NCBI RefSeq assembly: GCF_038051945.1
Contig: NZ_CP150302.1
Coordinates: 6,944,001-7,008,000, forward strand
DNA length: 64,000 bases
DNA from: Paenibacillus sp. FSL H3-0469
Lineage (GTDB): Bacteria; Bacillota; Bacilli; Paenibacillales; Paenibacillaceae
Direction: 5' to 3'
A program made the translations under genes and the position numbers. Under the pieces are notes generated by a model that saw nothing but the letters and a program-made list of their open reading frames with translations, made no database searches and was not told where the DNA came from. The stretch's first letter is position 1. Every line of letters begins with the position of its first letter. Positions 31,783-41,000 of the stretch are shown piece after piece.

Positions 31783-33150
31783 TTATAACCCGGCCAGATA
31801 GCGGCAGTATAGAATCATTTGTTTGACTGAGGGTCTGATTTTCTGGTCATTCAGGGGTGTATTGTCGTTCTTGGACGGCTTGGAGTTGACCTCCAGCAGC
31901 CAGATCCGGCCCGATTGGTCAAGTGCGAGGTCGATGCCGAGCTCCCCGAAATGGGCGGGAATGTAGGTCTCAACCCCTCTTGCAATGGCCAGCGCTGCTC
32001 TGGGCAGCTGAATCTGGGTGCTTTCTTTGACACCGGCCGGAAGACTGCTTTTGCCGACGGCCTCCTTGACCGTACTGAGCGTACCGCCGCGGGCAAGATT
32101 GGAGACGAAATGATTACTTCCGGCGGTCCGGGCCACAATGGAGGTGACGCCCCATTTGCCGGTGCCGTTCTTCTGCACCAATGCCCGGAAATCGACCGGC
32201 CGCCGTCCAAGCTCCATCAGGGAGAGACCCTGCTGGATCTGAAAGCGGGTGGTTTTCATCTTGGGGGCAATGGATTGAAATAGCTTCGCCAGACTGGAAT
32301 AGCTCTGCTTGCGTGTGCCCATCGGAGTGGTAGACAGCAGCCGGTAGCCGCCGCCTTCCTCCTTGGAAATGCGCAGAATGCCCTTGCCCAAGCTGCCGCG
32401 TACCGGCTTCAGGAACACGCTGGGGTAGCTGCTGCACATTTTTTTGAGTATGGCGAAGCCGTTCAGGGCATGCGATTCGGGCAAGTACCGCTGCAGGGCG
32501 GGGTCCAGCGCCAGCGCCTCGAATACCTCTGTCTTGTCTAGGAACTTTTCGTTGAAGAAGTGGGTTCCGTAGCGGGATTTTACATCTGCCAAAAAATGCT
32601 GTACGCTAGGTTTATTCTCTACCTTTCGCGTGGTCAGCCGATTGTTGATCACATCGGCAACAGGAAGACTCAGCTTCCGCCAGCCCTCATCGTATACCCA
32701 GCCCTGGATGGTAGTGCTGCGTGATTCCAGCGCTTCCGGGGTGAAGAAATAGACATAGGCGCCTTGGGCGTGGCAGGCATGGGTCAGCTCCCGGCAGAAC
32801 ATGGTGATCTGGCCGAAGACTCGTTCAGGCTGTTCGGGATGGTCCCGGCTCACCAGGACGCCAATCATCGGCCCCAGACGCAGAATGCGGCTGCCGGTGC
32901 TGTAGGAAGCGTTAAGCGTCAAGCGCTGTCTTAAGCCAAGCCGCCGGCCGAGCGCCTCACTTACACGCAGGCTGTCGGATTTGGGGACAGGAATTACAGT
33001 AACCTCCTGCCGGAAAGAGCCGAAGTTCAGCTGAATGGTTCCGTGCGCCGGTATTTTGAGCCTCTTCATGGATTTGTCGCCTAGCATTACAGCATTTTCC
33101 TGCAGGATGCCCGAGTGGACCGTTTGAACCGGGATCTTTAGCTTAGACAT
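31783..33150 (-). CDS. YheC/YheD family ATP-grasp protein, copy 4 (first gene of operon)
   Basis: The start ATG at 33150 is chosen for AAGGAG about 7 bases upstream; a longer in-frame start lacks a site. A 455-residue protein with the N-terminal beta domain (SKLKIPVQTVHSG, later GRRLGLRQRLTLN), GPMIGVLVSRDH, ADVINNRLTTR, FLKPVRGSLGKGILRI, RPVDFRALVQKNGTGKWGVTSIVARTAG and LGIDLALDQSGRIWLLEVNSKP. It leads the - strand operon of four ATP-grasp genes plus the GNAT gene. Confidence 0.85.
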   Translation of the reverse strand: MSKLKIPVQTVHSGILQENAVMLGDKSMKRLKIPAHGTIQLNFGSFRQEVTVIPVPKSDSLRVSEALGRRLGLRQRLTLNASYSTGSRILRLGPMIGVLVSRDHPEQPERVFGQITMFCRELTHACHAQGAYVYFFTPEALESRSTTIQGWVYDEGWRKLSLPVADVINNRLTTRKVENKPSVQHFLADVKSRYGTHFFNEKFLDKTEVFEALALDPALQRYLPESHALNGFAILKKMCSSYPSVFLKPVRGSLGKGILRISKEEGGGYRLLSTTPMGTRKQSYSSLAKLFQSIAPKMKTTRFQIQQGLSLMELGRRPVDFRALVQKNGTGKWGVTSIVARTAGSNHFVSNLARGGTLSTVKEAVGKSSLPAGVKESTQIQLPRAALAIARGVETYIPAHFGELGIDLALDQSGRIWLLEVNSKPSKNDNTPLNDQKIRPSVKQMILYCRYLAGL

Positions 33151-33501
33151 CGTGAATCTCCTTCCGGTAGGCAAGCATGGTGCCGGCAATATGAATCTTG
33201 AGGGTTACATATCATTCATCATATGGAGACATCTGACCCTTGGTGATTGACCTATTCCCGAAAAAGCCGTGCCGGGCGGATTAATATCGCCGGCAGCCAG
33301 GGGGCTGGCAGGCGCATCCGGACCGGAGGGCGGGAGCACAGAAGGAAGTAGGCATGCCCGGGCGGAACTTGCACGACTGCCAAATTTGGGCGCGGACAGC
33401 CCCCGGGGCTGCCTGCTGGACAGGCATAGACCGCTGCCTGCTGAACGGGCGGGGCTTTTGAAGCGAAGCAGAGACGAACATCATTTGGAGGAGGAAATAG
33501 A
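33151..33501. other. Divergent intergenic region, no gene seen
   Basis: 351 bases between the divergent coat operon (-) and yheA-like gene (+). It must hold both promoters, but I see no clear consensus. A GCTGCCTGCTG direct repeat occurs at about 33409 and 33432. No coding frame is credible. Confidence 0.5.
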
Positions 33502-33843
33502 ATGAACGTGATTGATAAGGCGCATGAATTAGCGCGTGCTATTAAGGACAGCAGTGAGGTATCGGATATTACCAGTGCAATGAAGGTGATCGAAGCAGAT
33601 CCGGAGAGCAAGCAGATGCTCGACAACTTCCGCCAGAGCCAGATTGAGCTGCAGCAGCGGATGATGAGCGGGGACATGCCTCCGCAGGAGGACATGGAGA
33701 AGATGGAGAAGCTCTTCGAGGTGCTTAACCTGAACCTGGGCATCCGCCGTCTGTTCGACGCAGAGCGCCGCCTTAGTGTGGTCATCGAAGATGTGAACAA
33801 AATCATCACAGACAGCCTGTCCCAAATGTACGGCGCTCAATAA
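33502..33843 (+). CDS. yheA: YlbF/YmcA-family protein (YheA-like, UPF0342)
   Basis: A 113-residue all-helical protein; GGAGGA precedes ATG 33502. The pattern DKAHELARAIKDSSEV, then FRQSQIELQQRMMSG and VVIEDVNKIITDSLSQMY matches YheA of Bacillus subtilis, a member of the YlbF/YmcA group involved in RNA maturation and developmental control (function of YheA itself unknown). Its place beside the yheC/yheD genes repeats the Bacillus order yheD-yheC-yheB-yheA without yheB. Followed by a strong terminator. Confidence 0.8.
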   Translation: MNVIDKAHELARAIKDSSEVSDITSAMKVIEADPESKQMLDNFRQSQIELQQRMMSGDMPPQEDMEKMEKLFEVLNLNLGIRRLFDAERRLSVVIEDVNKIITDSLSQMYGAQ

Positions 33844-33880
33844 GCACCTGCACCGCATCGGGGATGTGTTCTGATACAGG

Positions 33881-33927
33881 AAAAGGGTGATTTCAGGGCC
33901 ATACGGCTCTGGAATCCCCCTTTTTTT
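33881..33927 (+). terminator. Strong terminator
   Basis: AAAAGGGTGATTTCAGGGCC pairs with GGCTCTGGAATCCCCCTTTT around ATAC, followed by a T run. Confidence 0.9.
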
Positions 33928-33964
33928 AGTGTGCCGCTCCATAATTACTGCGAGCTACATTCCG

Positions 33965-34546
33965 TTAATCCTGCTTGCCCTCTACCAGACACAGCAGAAT
34001 AGTAGCGGCCATCCCGAGTCGGCGGTCCAGCTTGCCATGGGTGTCCTTTGAGAAATCGGCAGTGATTTTGGTGACAAACGGGTTGAAGTTGTACCGGAAC
34101 GCAGGAATCACCATTCCTCCGATCTCTAAGTTATATTTCAGCGGAAGGATGGCAACCGCACGGCGCAGTAAGGCGAGGAAGGCGTTATCCTCCTTAATGG
34201 TGCCGATCTCGTTATCCTGCGTGTCCAGGATGGCCCATTCGTCCTTGATGAGGGATTTCAGGCCTTTGCGGCGGAGTGCGCCCACTGTTTCTCCGGTCTC
34301 CATATCATACACATCATAGGTTGAGCTGATATCAAGAATCTTGCGCGCTTTGATCCGCAGCAGCTCCCTCCCCATCGTCTCGTCGGGGTACAGCGTAATG
34401 TCCTCTCTCAGCCGGAACGCTTTCATTTCCGAGAACAGCAGCAGCTCCCCTGAATCACCCAAGATATGTAGCTTTCCGCCCAGCGCAGAGAAAATTTTTT
34501 TGCGGGCGATGTAACGGGTCTGGTTATAAATGGGATTCAAGGTCAT
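33965..34546 (-). CDS. LURP-one-related (YxjI-type) protein
   Basis: A 193-residue protein with the LOR/tubby-like beta barrel pattern: ARKKIFSALGGKLHILGDSGELLLFSE, KARKILDISSTYDVYDMETGETVGALRRKG, LDTQDNEIGTIKED and a C-terminal hydrophobic helix (RLGMAATILLCLVEG). The family has a scramblase-like fold; bacterial members have no settled function. The start has GGAGGG upstream on the - strand. It converges with yheA at the terminator above. Confidence 0.65.
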   Translation of the reverse strand: MTLNPIYNQTRYIARKKIFSALGGKLHILGDSGELLLFSEMKAFRLREDITLYPDETMGRELLRIKARKILDISSTYDVYDMETGETVGALRRKGLKSLIKDEWAILDTQDNEIGTIKEDNAFLALLRRAVAILPLKYNLEIGGMVIPAFRYNFNPFVTKITADFSKDTHGKLDRRLGMAATILLCLVEGKQD

Positions 34547-34724
34547 TCCCTCCTTTGCGATATATCATCTCATACCCGAGCCATGCAGGATAGAAACTGC
34601 TAACAAGGCGCTAACATCCTTCTGAAAAATTACGCAGCTTGTCTCATATTTCTGGCCGCAGGTTCATAGAATAGAGATATAGATTCATTTTAACAATCCT
34701 GTTGAGCGAAGGAGCGGTCCTGCA

Positions 34725-35009
34725 ATGAGAAAGAAAAGTAAATTCAAGCATTCCGTGTATCTGCTGATTGCCCTGGCCATGCTGTTATACGCGCTGCCGA
34801 AGCTGTCTTTCCAGAATGGCTCCGGCTGGGTGCTGGGCTTCGGTATCGTCTGGTGTGTCTTCGCGTTCCTGGTCATTGCCTCGCATCTGCATTTCATTAT
34901 CGGAGTGGATGAAGAGAAGCAGAAGCGCCTGGATGCCGTCCGTAAGGCCAAGCTGGCTCAGTGGCAGGGCAAGTGGAACGAAGAAGGCCGGGTGTCGCAG
35001 AGATCATAG
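34725..35009 (+). CDS. Small two-helix membrane protein, unknown
   Basis: A 94-residue protein with two membrane helices (HSVYLLIALAMLLYAL; GFGIVWCVFAFLVIASHLHFII) and a basic cytoplasmic tail (EKQKRLDAVRKAKLAQWQGKW). AGGAGC precedes the ATG. No family recognised. It is conserved-looking and GC-rich like its neighbours. Confidence 0.6.
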   Translation: MRKKSKFKHSVYLLIALAMLLYALPKLSFQNGSGWVLGFGIVWCVFAFLVIASHLHFIIGVDEEKQKRLDAVRKAKLAQWQGKWNEEGRVSQRS

Positions 35010-35032
35010 TTCAGGAATAGAGTTAGCTGTGT

Positions 35033-35075
35033 AAAAAAAGTACCCCCTGTTTGCCGTTGCGGCGGACCGGGGGTT
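35033..35075 (-). terminator. Hairpin with T tract on the - strand
   Basis: TACCCCCTGTTTGCC / GGCGGACCGGGGGTTA forms a strong stem. On the - strand it is followed by TTTTTTT. No - strand gene ends here, so it may only stop antisense transcription, or act on + as a stem without a T run. Confidence 0.45.
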
Positions 35076-35238
35076 ACCTGTGCGTGTCTCTCCTGCCGGG
35101 AGTAAGTACCCGGTGTTATATATATATTCCCGGCTGTCATAACTTTTGAAAGATACAGTGTAACCTGCTGTACTCCGGTGCGGACAGCATGTATAATGGG
35201 TACAGAATAGTACAGATCGGGGTATGGGGGTGTAACAG

Positions 35239-36573
35239 TTGGAAGGTCAAGGCGATAACATCACAAAGCATGAACAACTGCTGCAGCACATTGAAAGTCT
35301 GAAGGTGGGGACCAAGATCTCCGTCCGTAAGCTGGCGAAGGAGATGGGGGTCAGCGAAGGCACGGCTTACCGTGCGGTGAAGGAAGCGGAGAACCTCGGA
35401 ATTGTTATCACCAAGGAACGGATTGGCACGGTCCGGGTGGAGAAGAAGCCGCGTAATATTTCCGAGCAGCTCACCTTCGGGGATGTCGTAGATATTGTTG
35501 AGGGGCATGTGCTTGGCGGAGCAGAGGGTCTGAACAAGCATCTTCATAAATATGTGATCGGTGCGATGAAGGTCGATGCCATGATCCGCTACATAGATGC
35601 CGACAGCCTGCTGATCGTCGGGAACCGCGATGATGTGCACTCGCTTGCGCTGGAGCAGGGGGCCGGGGTGCTTGTAACGGGGGGCTTCGGCACCAGCCGT
35701 GAGGTTAAGGCGCTGGCCGATGAGCTGGACCTGCCGGTCATCTCGTCCAGACATGATACATTTACAGTGGCTTCGATGATTAACCGTGCGATCTTTGACC
35801 GGCTGATCAAGAAGAAGATTATGCTGGTCGAGGATATCGTGGAGGGCAAGCTGCGGCTGAACACGCTCAAAATCTCCAGCACCGTAGGAGAGCTGCGCGA
35901 ACTGGCGCAGGCCAGCGGCGAGCAGCGGTTCCCGGTCACGGATGAGTGGAACCGGGTCATCGGGATAATAGGCCGGCGTGATGTGGAGGATCTCAGCGAA
36001 GGGCAAATTATTGAAAAGGCGATGGTGCGCAGTCCGGTCACCGCGGCACTCCAGACCTCGCTGGCTTCGGCGGCACAGATTATGATGTGGGAGGGGATCG
36101 ATTTTCTGCCCATTGTGGACCGCAACCGCAAGCTGGTAGGATCGGTCACCCGGCGTGAAGTACTGCAGAGCCTGCGCGACGCCAGCAATCAGCCGCAGCT
36201 GGGAGAGACGTTCGATCATCTGATCTGGAACGGGTTCGCGGATGAGCGGGATGAGGAGGGCAGGCTGTTCTTCCACGGCTTCATTACCCCGCAGATGGCG
36301 ACCGATCTGGGAACGATCTCGGAAGGGGTTCTGTCCACCCTAATGACTCTGTCCGCCTTCAAAGCAGCCAAGGACATCACCGGGAACGACTACGTACTGG
36401 ACAATATGTCCACCTATTTCATCCGTCCGGTACAGATTGAGCATTCCATCACCGTCATGCCGAAGCTGCTGGAGATCAGCCGCCGCACCTGCAAGCTGGA
36501 GATCGAGATCAGCTATATGGATACCATTGTAGCCAAGGCTGTTCTGATGCTGCAGTCGATTGACCATGGGTAA
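35239..36573 (+). CDS. ytoI: YtoI-like regulator: HTH, DRTGG, CBS pair, hotdog domain
   Basis: Start TTG 35239 follows GGGGGTG. The 444-residue protein has an N-terminal winged HTH (about 10-70: VRKLAKEMGVSEGTAYRAVKEAENLGIV), a DRTGG domain (about 75-185), two CBS motifs (about 195-315) that bind adenine nucleotides, and a C-terminal hotdog domain (about 340-440; LFFHGFITPQMATDLG, NYVLDN-like turn). This order is that of Bacillus YtoI. It likely senses a nucleotide and an acyl or similar ligand to control transcription; targets are unknown. It is the first gene of the ytoI-to-mdh type block. Confidence 0.85.
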   Translation: MEGQGDNITKHEQLLQHIESLKVGTKISVRKLAKEMGVSEGTAYRAVKEAENLGIVITKERIGTVRVEKKPRNISEQLTFGDVVDIVEGHVLGGAEGLNKHLHKYVIGAMKVDAMIRYIDADSLLIVGNRDDVHSLALEQGAGVLVTGGFGTSREVKALADELDLPVISSRHDTFTVASMINRAIFDRLIKKKIMLVEDIVEGKLRLNTLKISSTVGELRELAQASGEQRFPVTDEWNRVIGIIGRRDVEDLSEGQIIEKAMVRSPVTAALQTSLASAAQIMMWEGIDFLPIVDRNRKLVGSVTRREVLQSLRDASNQPQLGETFDHLIWNGFADERDEEGRLFFHGFITPQMATDLGTISEGVLSTLMTLSAFKAAKDITGNDYVLDNMSTYFIRPVQIEHSITVMPKLLEISRRTCKLEIEISYMDTIVAKAVLMLQSIDHG

Positions 36574-36622
36574 CGGGAATAGCGAGTGACGATGAACGAA
36601 GATTCATTTTCGGCAAAATATT

Positions 36623-36674
36623 AAATAGACCAGGGCTGTCCTGCAGGCGATCAGGAGGGGCAACTGGTCTATTT
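36623..36674. terminator. Bidirectional terminator between ytoI and ytpI
   Basis: AAATAGACCAG / CTGGTCTATTT encloses about 30 bases with further GC pairing. It serves the two converging genes. Confidence 0.75.
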
Positions 36675-36695
36675 GTGCTGGCGGCGGCTGAACCC

Positions 36696-36998
36696 TCAGC
36701 TTCCGCTGCGCATCCGGCTATAGTAACTGAAGCTGCGCAGTCCGGAGAAGATATTGAACAGGCCCAGCAGCAGAAAAGCAGCCTCAATGACCACATTAAG
36801 CGTCGAGCCGCGGAAGATGAACATCGACATTAATGAAAGCGTGACCAGCATTCCGCCCAGCAGCATATTCATGATCGAGCGTCTGGTGCCTTGGATAAGC
36901 GGGTCGGCAGTTCTGCGGGAAGAGATGCTATACGCGGCGGCGCATACCATGAAGATAACCAGCAGGGCAAACAGCAGATACTTAATGAACATAATCAT
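36696..36998 (-). CDS. ytpI: YtpI-like membrane protein
   Basis: The start ATG at 36998 follows AAGGAG. The 100-residue protein has three hydrophobic segments (FIKYLLFALLVIFMVCAAAYS; NMLLGGMLVTLSLMSMFIF; VVIEAAFLLLGLFNIFSGL) and a short Arg-rich tail, as in the YtpI family. Function unknown. It is found next to ytoI in Bacillus, as here. Confidence 0.75.
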   Translation of the reverse strand: MIMFIKYLLFALLVIFMVCAAAYSISSRRTADPLIQGTRRSIMNMLLGGMLVTLSLMSMFIFRGSTLNVVIEAAFLLLGLFNIFSGLRSFSYYSRMRSGS

Positions 36999-37103
36999 GA
37001 ACGGCAGCTCCTTTGTGGAAGACCCGTCAGTCAGCATGGCCTCAGCCGGGCACTCTGTATCCTGTGATTGTGATTTGTCCACTATTGTATCATGATTTGC
37101 GGC

Positions 37104-37607
37104 TCAGCTGCGCTTATACGGACTGATTTCCACCCAGATTTGCAGCACGCCCTCCATCACCAGCATGGTGCGGATTTTGACGGTGTATTCCTTCTCGCGG
37201 GCCAGATAGATTTTGCTGTCCAGCAAGAGGCGCGCCAGCTTGCCGTCGGAATCGATATCGAACATGCTGCGCCCGCGCAGCGGCTCCAGATCGCCCGCCA
37301 GCTTGCTGAGGACCTCCTTGGCTGTCACCGGGTCCAGTGCCGCCGCACTGTCCTTGACCTTGCTGCTCTCGGTACGCACCTTAATCTCACGGATGACGGT
37401 GGAGGTGTTGTTGTATTTTTTGAGCGTCAGAATGTCTTTCCGGTTCTGTTCAATCTCCAGCCTTAGGGCCTGGTTATTGACCCAGAGCATGTTATAGCCC
37501 ATATGATAAATGGTGTTGTACAGAGCGGCTCCTACAATCATCCCCAGCACAAACACAGCAGCAATCTGCGAGAAACGGCGGTAGCGGTCAAACGGCGGAA
37601 GTCGCAT
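37104..37607 (-). CDS. ytrI: YtrI-like sporulation membrane protein
   Basis: The 167-residue protein begins MRLPPFDRYRRFSQIAAVFVLGMIVGAALY: basic start, then one membrane helix. A coiled-coil segment (LWVNNQALRLEIEQNRKDILTLKKY) and a beta-rich outer domain follow. This matches YtrI of Bacillus subtilis, needed for efficient sporulation. ATG 37607 fits better than the longer in-frame starts, which would run into ytrH. It lies 22 bases downstream of ytrH on the same strand. Confidence 0.75.
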   Translation of the reverse strand: MRLPPFDRYRRFSQIAAVFVLGMIVGAALYNTIYHMGYNMLWVNNQALRLEIEQNRKDILTLKKYNNTSTVIREIKVRTESSKVKDSAAALDPVTAKEVLSKLAGDLEPLRGRSMFDIDSDGKLARLLLDSKIYLAREKEYTVKIRTMLVMEGVLQIWVEISPYKRS

Positions 37608-37629
37608 GTCTCTTTTCACCCCTTCGCTT

Positions 37630-37950
37630 CTACTTGCCGCATACCCACTTGACCAGCTCGCTGCCCATATGAGCGCCCAGGAAGGCGAACACCAGATAGA
37701 GAATCTGCTTGATCGCCGGAGAGAGATTGCCTCCCAGCATATTGCTCTCAATGACCCGCATCGGGTCGATGGTTCCGCCTACGGCGGCAGCGAGGGCCCA
37801 TATCTTAATCCGGTCTGCGATTTCCAGCATGGTGTCGGTTGGCGGCTGAAGAGAGACGACGGCTCCGATTCCGCCCAGCATCGCTCCGCCCAGCACTATA
37901 CCGAACGCGATGAAGAAGTCGAGGACGGCCTTGCTTAAGAAAATATCCAT
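37630..37950 (-). CDS. ytrH: YtrH-like sporulation protein
   Basis: A 106-residue protein with two or three membrane helices (VLDFFIAFGIVLGGAMLGGIGAVV; IKQILYLVFAFLGAHMGSELV) and the conserved internal GGTIDPMRVIESNMLGG. This matches YtrH, a sporulation membrane protein expressed in the mother cell in Bacillus. AAGGAG precedes the start on the - strand. It is divergent from dnaE, as in Bacillus. Confidence 0.85.
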   Translation of the reverse strand: MDIFLSKAVLDFFIAFGIVLGGAMLGGIGAVVSLQPPTDTMLEIADRIKIWALAAAVGGTIDPMRVIESNMLGGNLSPAIKQILYLVFAFLGAHMGSELVKWVCGK

Positions 37951-38094
37951 GAAAAGCTCCTTCCTTAGATCAGGCGGCGGCCTGCTTTTGCCTGTCCATA
38001 TGCTCTTAATCCATTCTATGGGCGGTTCCCCCTCTAATATGATAAAATAGTTTCATCTTATGTTTTGATTTGGAGCTGAAGGGAAGTGGGGAAT

Positions 38095-41000
38095 ATGAGC
38101 CCATTCGTGCATTTGCATGTGCACAGCGAATACAGTTTACTGGACGGGGCGGCGCGCATTACAGATCTCGTGCGCCGGGCCGGCGAATACGGCATGACAT
38201 CGCTGGCGCTGACAGATCATGGTGTGATGTACGGGGCCATCCCTTTCTATAAAGCCTGCCAGGCGCAGGGAATCAAGCCGATTATCGGCTGTGAGGCTTA
38301 TTTGACCGCAGGCTCGCGCCGTGAGCGGGGAAGCCGCAAGGATCAGCCGATTTATCACCTGATTCTGCTGGCGAAGAATATGACCGGCTACCAGAATCTG
38401 ATGAAGCTGATCTCCATCGGCCATCTGGAGGGCCAGCATTATAAGCCGCGTATCGATATGGAGGCGCTGGCAGCCTATGCCGAGGGCATTATCTGTCTAA
38501 GTGCCTGTCTGGGCGGTGAAGTGCCGCAGCATCTGCTGCACGGCCGGGAGGAGGAGGCGCGCAAGGCGGCGCTGCGGTATAAGGAGATTTTTGGAAGCGA
38601 CTTCTATCTGGAACTGCAGGATCACGGGATTGCCGAGCAGAAGCGGGTGAATCCGCAGCTGATTGCGCTTGCTGAAGAGCTGGACATTCCACTGGTAGCA
38701 ACCAATGATGTCCACTATATGGACAAGGAGGATGCCGAGGTTCAGGATGTGCTGATCTGCATCGGCACAGGCAAATCCGTGGACGATGAGGACCGGCTGA
38801 AGATCGGGACAGACCAGCTGTTCTTCAAAAGCGGGGAGCAGATGGCTGCGCTGTTTCCGCATGTGCCGCAGGCGATAGAGAACACGCAGCGGATCGCTGA
38901 AGCGTGCAATCTGGAGCTGACGTTCGGCAATCATATTCTCCCGGAATTCTCGCCTCTGCCGGAAGGGCTGGATGCCGCTGCTTATCTGCGCGAGCTGTGC
39001 CGCAGCGGGCTGGAGCAGCGCTATGCGGATACTCCGCTCTGGGAATCGCCGGAGCAGAAGGAGACGGCTGAGAAGCGGCTCGACTATGAGCTGGGAGTTA
39101 TTGAGAGCATGGGGTTCAGCGATTACTTCCTGATCGTGTGGGATTTTATCGCTTTTTGTCACCGCAGCGGTATTGTTACCGGTCCGGGCCGCGGTTCCTC
39201 CGCAGGAAGTCTCACCGCGTACACGCTGAAGATTACCGATGTGGACCCGCTGAAATATAATCTGCTGTTCGAGCGGTTCCTGAACCCTGAGCGGATCACG
39301 ATGCCCGATATTGATATCGACTTCAGCGACGAACGCCGCGATGAGGTCATTGCCTATGTGGTAGACAAGTATGGCAAGGAGCATGTAGCGCAGATCATCA
39401 CCTTCGGTACGATGGCGGCGAGGGCTGCTGTCCGTGATGTGGGCCGGGCGCTGAATCTGCCGTATAACGAGGTGGACAAGGCGGCGAAGCTGATTCCGGG
39501 CCAGCTCGGCATCAGCATCAGCCGGGCGCTGGAGGGCACGCCTGAGCTTAAGGCGCTGTATGAGACGAATCCGAAGACCAGAGTGCTGCTGGATACGGCG
39601 ATGAAGGTGGAGGGCATGCCGCGCCATGCTTCGACGCATGCGGCTGGCGTAGTCATCTCCAAGGGTCCGCTGACCGATGCTGTTCCGCTCCAGGCGGGCA
39701 ATGAGAGCACGGCGCTCACCCAGTACTCCATGGAGCATCTGGAGAGCGTTGGGCTGCTTAAGATGGACTTCCTCGGCCTGCGGACCTTGTCGATTATTGA
39801 ACGCTGCATGAAATGGGTGAAGGAGATGACCGGGAGCGTGCCGGATTTCCGCATCATCCCGGATCACGATCCGCTCACCTATGAGATGCTGGGAGCAGGC
39901 GAGACCACCGGCGTATTCCAGCTGGAATCTGCAGGCGTGCGGCGGGTGCTGAAGGATCTGAAGCCGAGCGGGTTCGAGGATATTGTCTCGGTGGTGGCGC
40001 TGTACCGCCCGGGTCCGATGGAATTCATCCCGAAATTCATCGGGGGCAAGCATGGGGAGTTCGAGGTTGTCTATCCGCATGCGGATTTGCAGCCGATTCT
40101 GGCCGATACGTACGGCATTATTGTCTACCAGGAGCAGATTATGCAGATTGCCTCGCTGATGGCGGGCTTCTCGCTGGGCGAAGCGGACCTGCTCCGCCGT
40201 GCGGTGTCCAAGAAGAAGCGGGAGACACTAGACCAGGAGCGCAGCCACTTCGTGGAGGGCAGTCTGAAGCAGGGCTACAGCGAAGCGGATGCCCATGCGG
40301 TCTATGATATGATCGTGCGGTTCGCCAACTACGGCTTCCCGCGCGCGCATGCTGCCGCTTACGGGGTGCTGGCCTTCCAGACCGCTTATCTCAAGGCGCA
40401 TTATCCGGTGCAGTTCATGGCCGCTATGCTGACTGCTGTGATGGGGAGCCACCGCAAGGTGGCGGAATATGTCCTGGAATGCCGCCGGTCCGGGATTGGC
40501 GTCCTGCCGCCGGATGTCAACGAGAGCGGGGTGCTGTTCACTCCGGTACCCGGCGAAGGGCGCGGACACATCCGCTTCGGGCTGGCTGCGGTGAAGAATG
40601 TCGGCACACAGGCTGTGGAGAACATTATGGCCGTCCGTAAGGAGCGGCCGTTCGACAGCCTGCTCGATTTCTGCCGCCGGGTCGATCTGCGGGTCTGCAA
40701 CAAACGCGTGATCGAATCCCTGCTGCAGACCGGCGCCTTCGATGCGCTGCCTGGACACCGGGCGCAGCTGCTGGCGATGCTGGATGAGACGGTGGATGCG
40801 GCAGCCAAATGGCGCAAGGAGCGCGATGAGCTGCAGATCCAGCTGTTCGATGACCTGATCGAGACGCCGAACTGGGAGATCCGCTACCCCGATATTCCGA
40901 GGTTCAGCGGAACCCAGCAGCTGGAGCTGGAGCGTGAGCTGCTCGGGCTCTATCTCTCCGGCCATCCGCTGGATGACCATGCGGGGCTGCTTGAGGAGCC

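Noticed and set aside
35137..36276. 379-codon - strand frame opposite ytoI
   Set aside because: Antisense to a gene with clear HTH, DRTGG and CBS domains; the product has no domain pattern.
38497..40080. 527-codon - strand frame opposite dnaE
   Set aside because: Antisense to a clear polymerase gene; no start signal and His/Arg/Gln-rich composition typical of a shadow frame.
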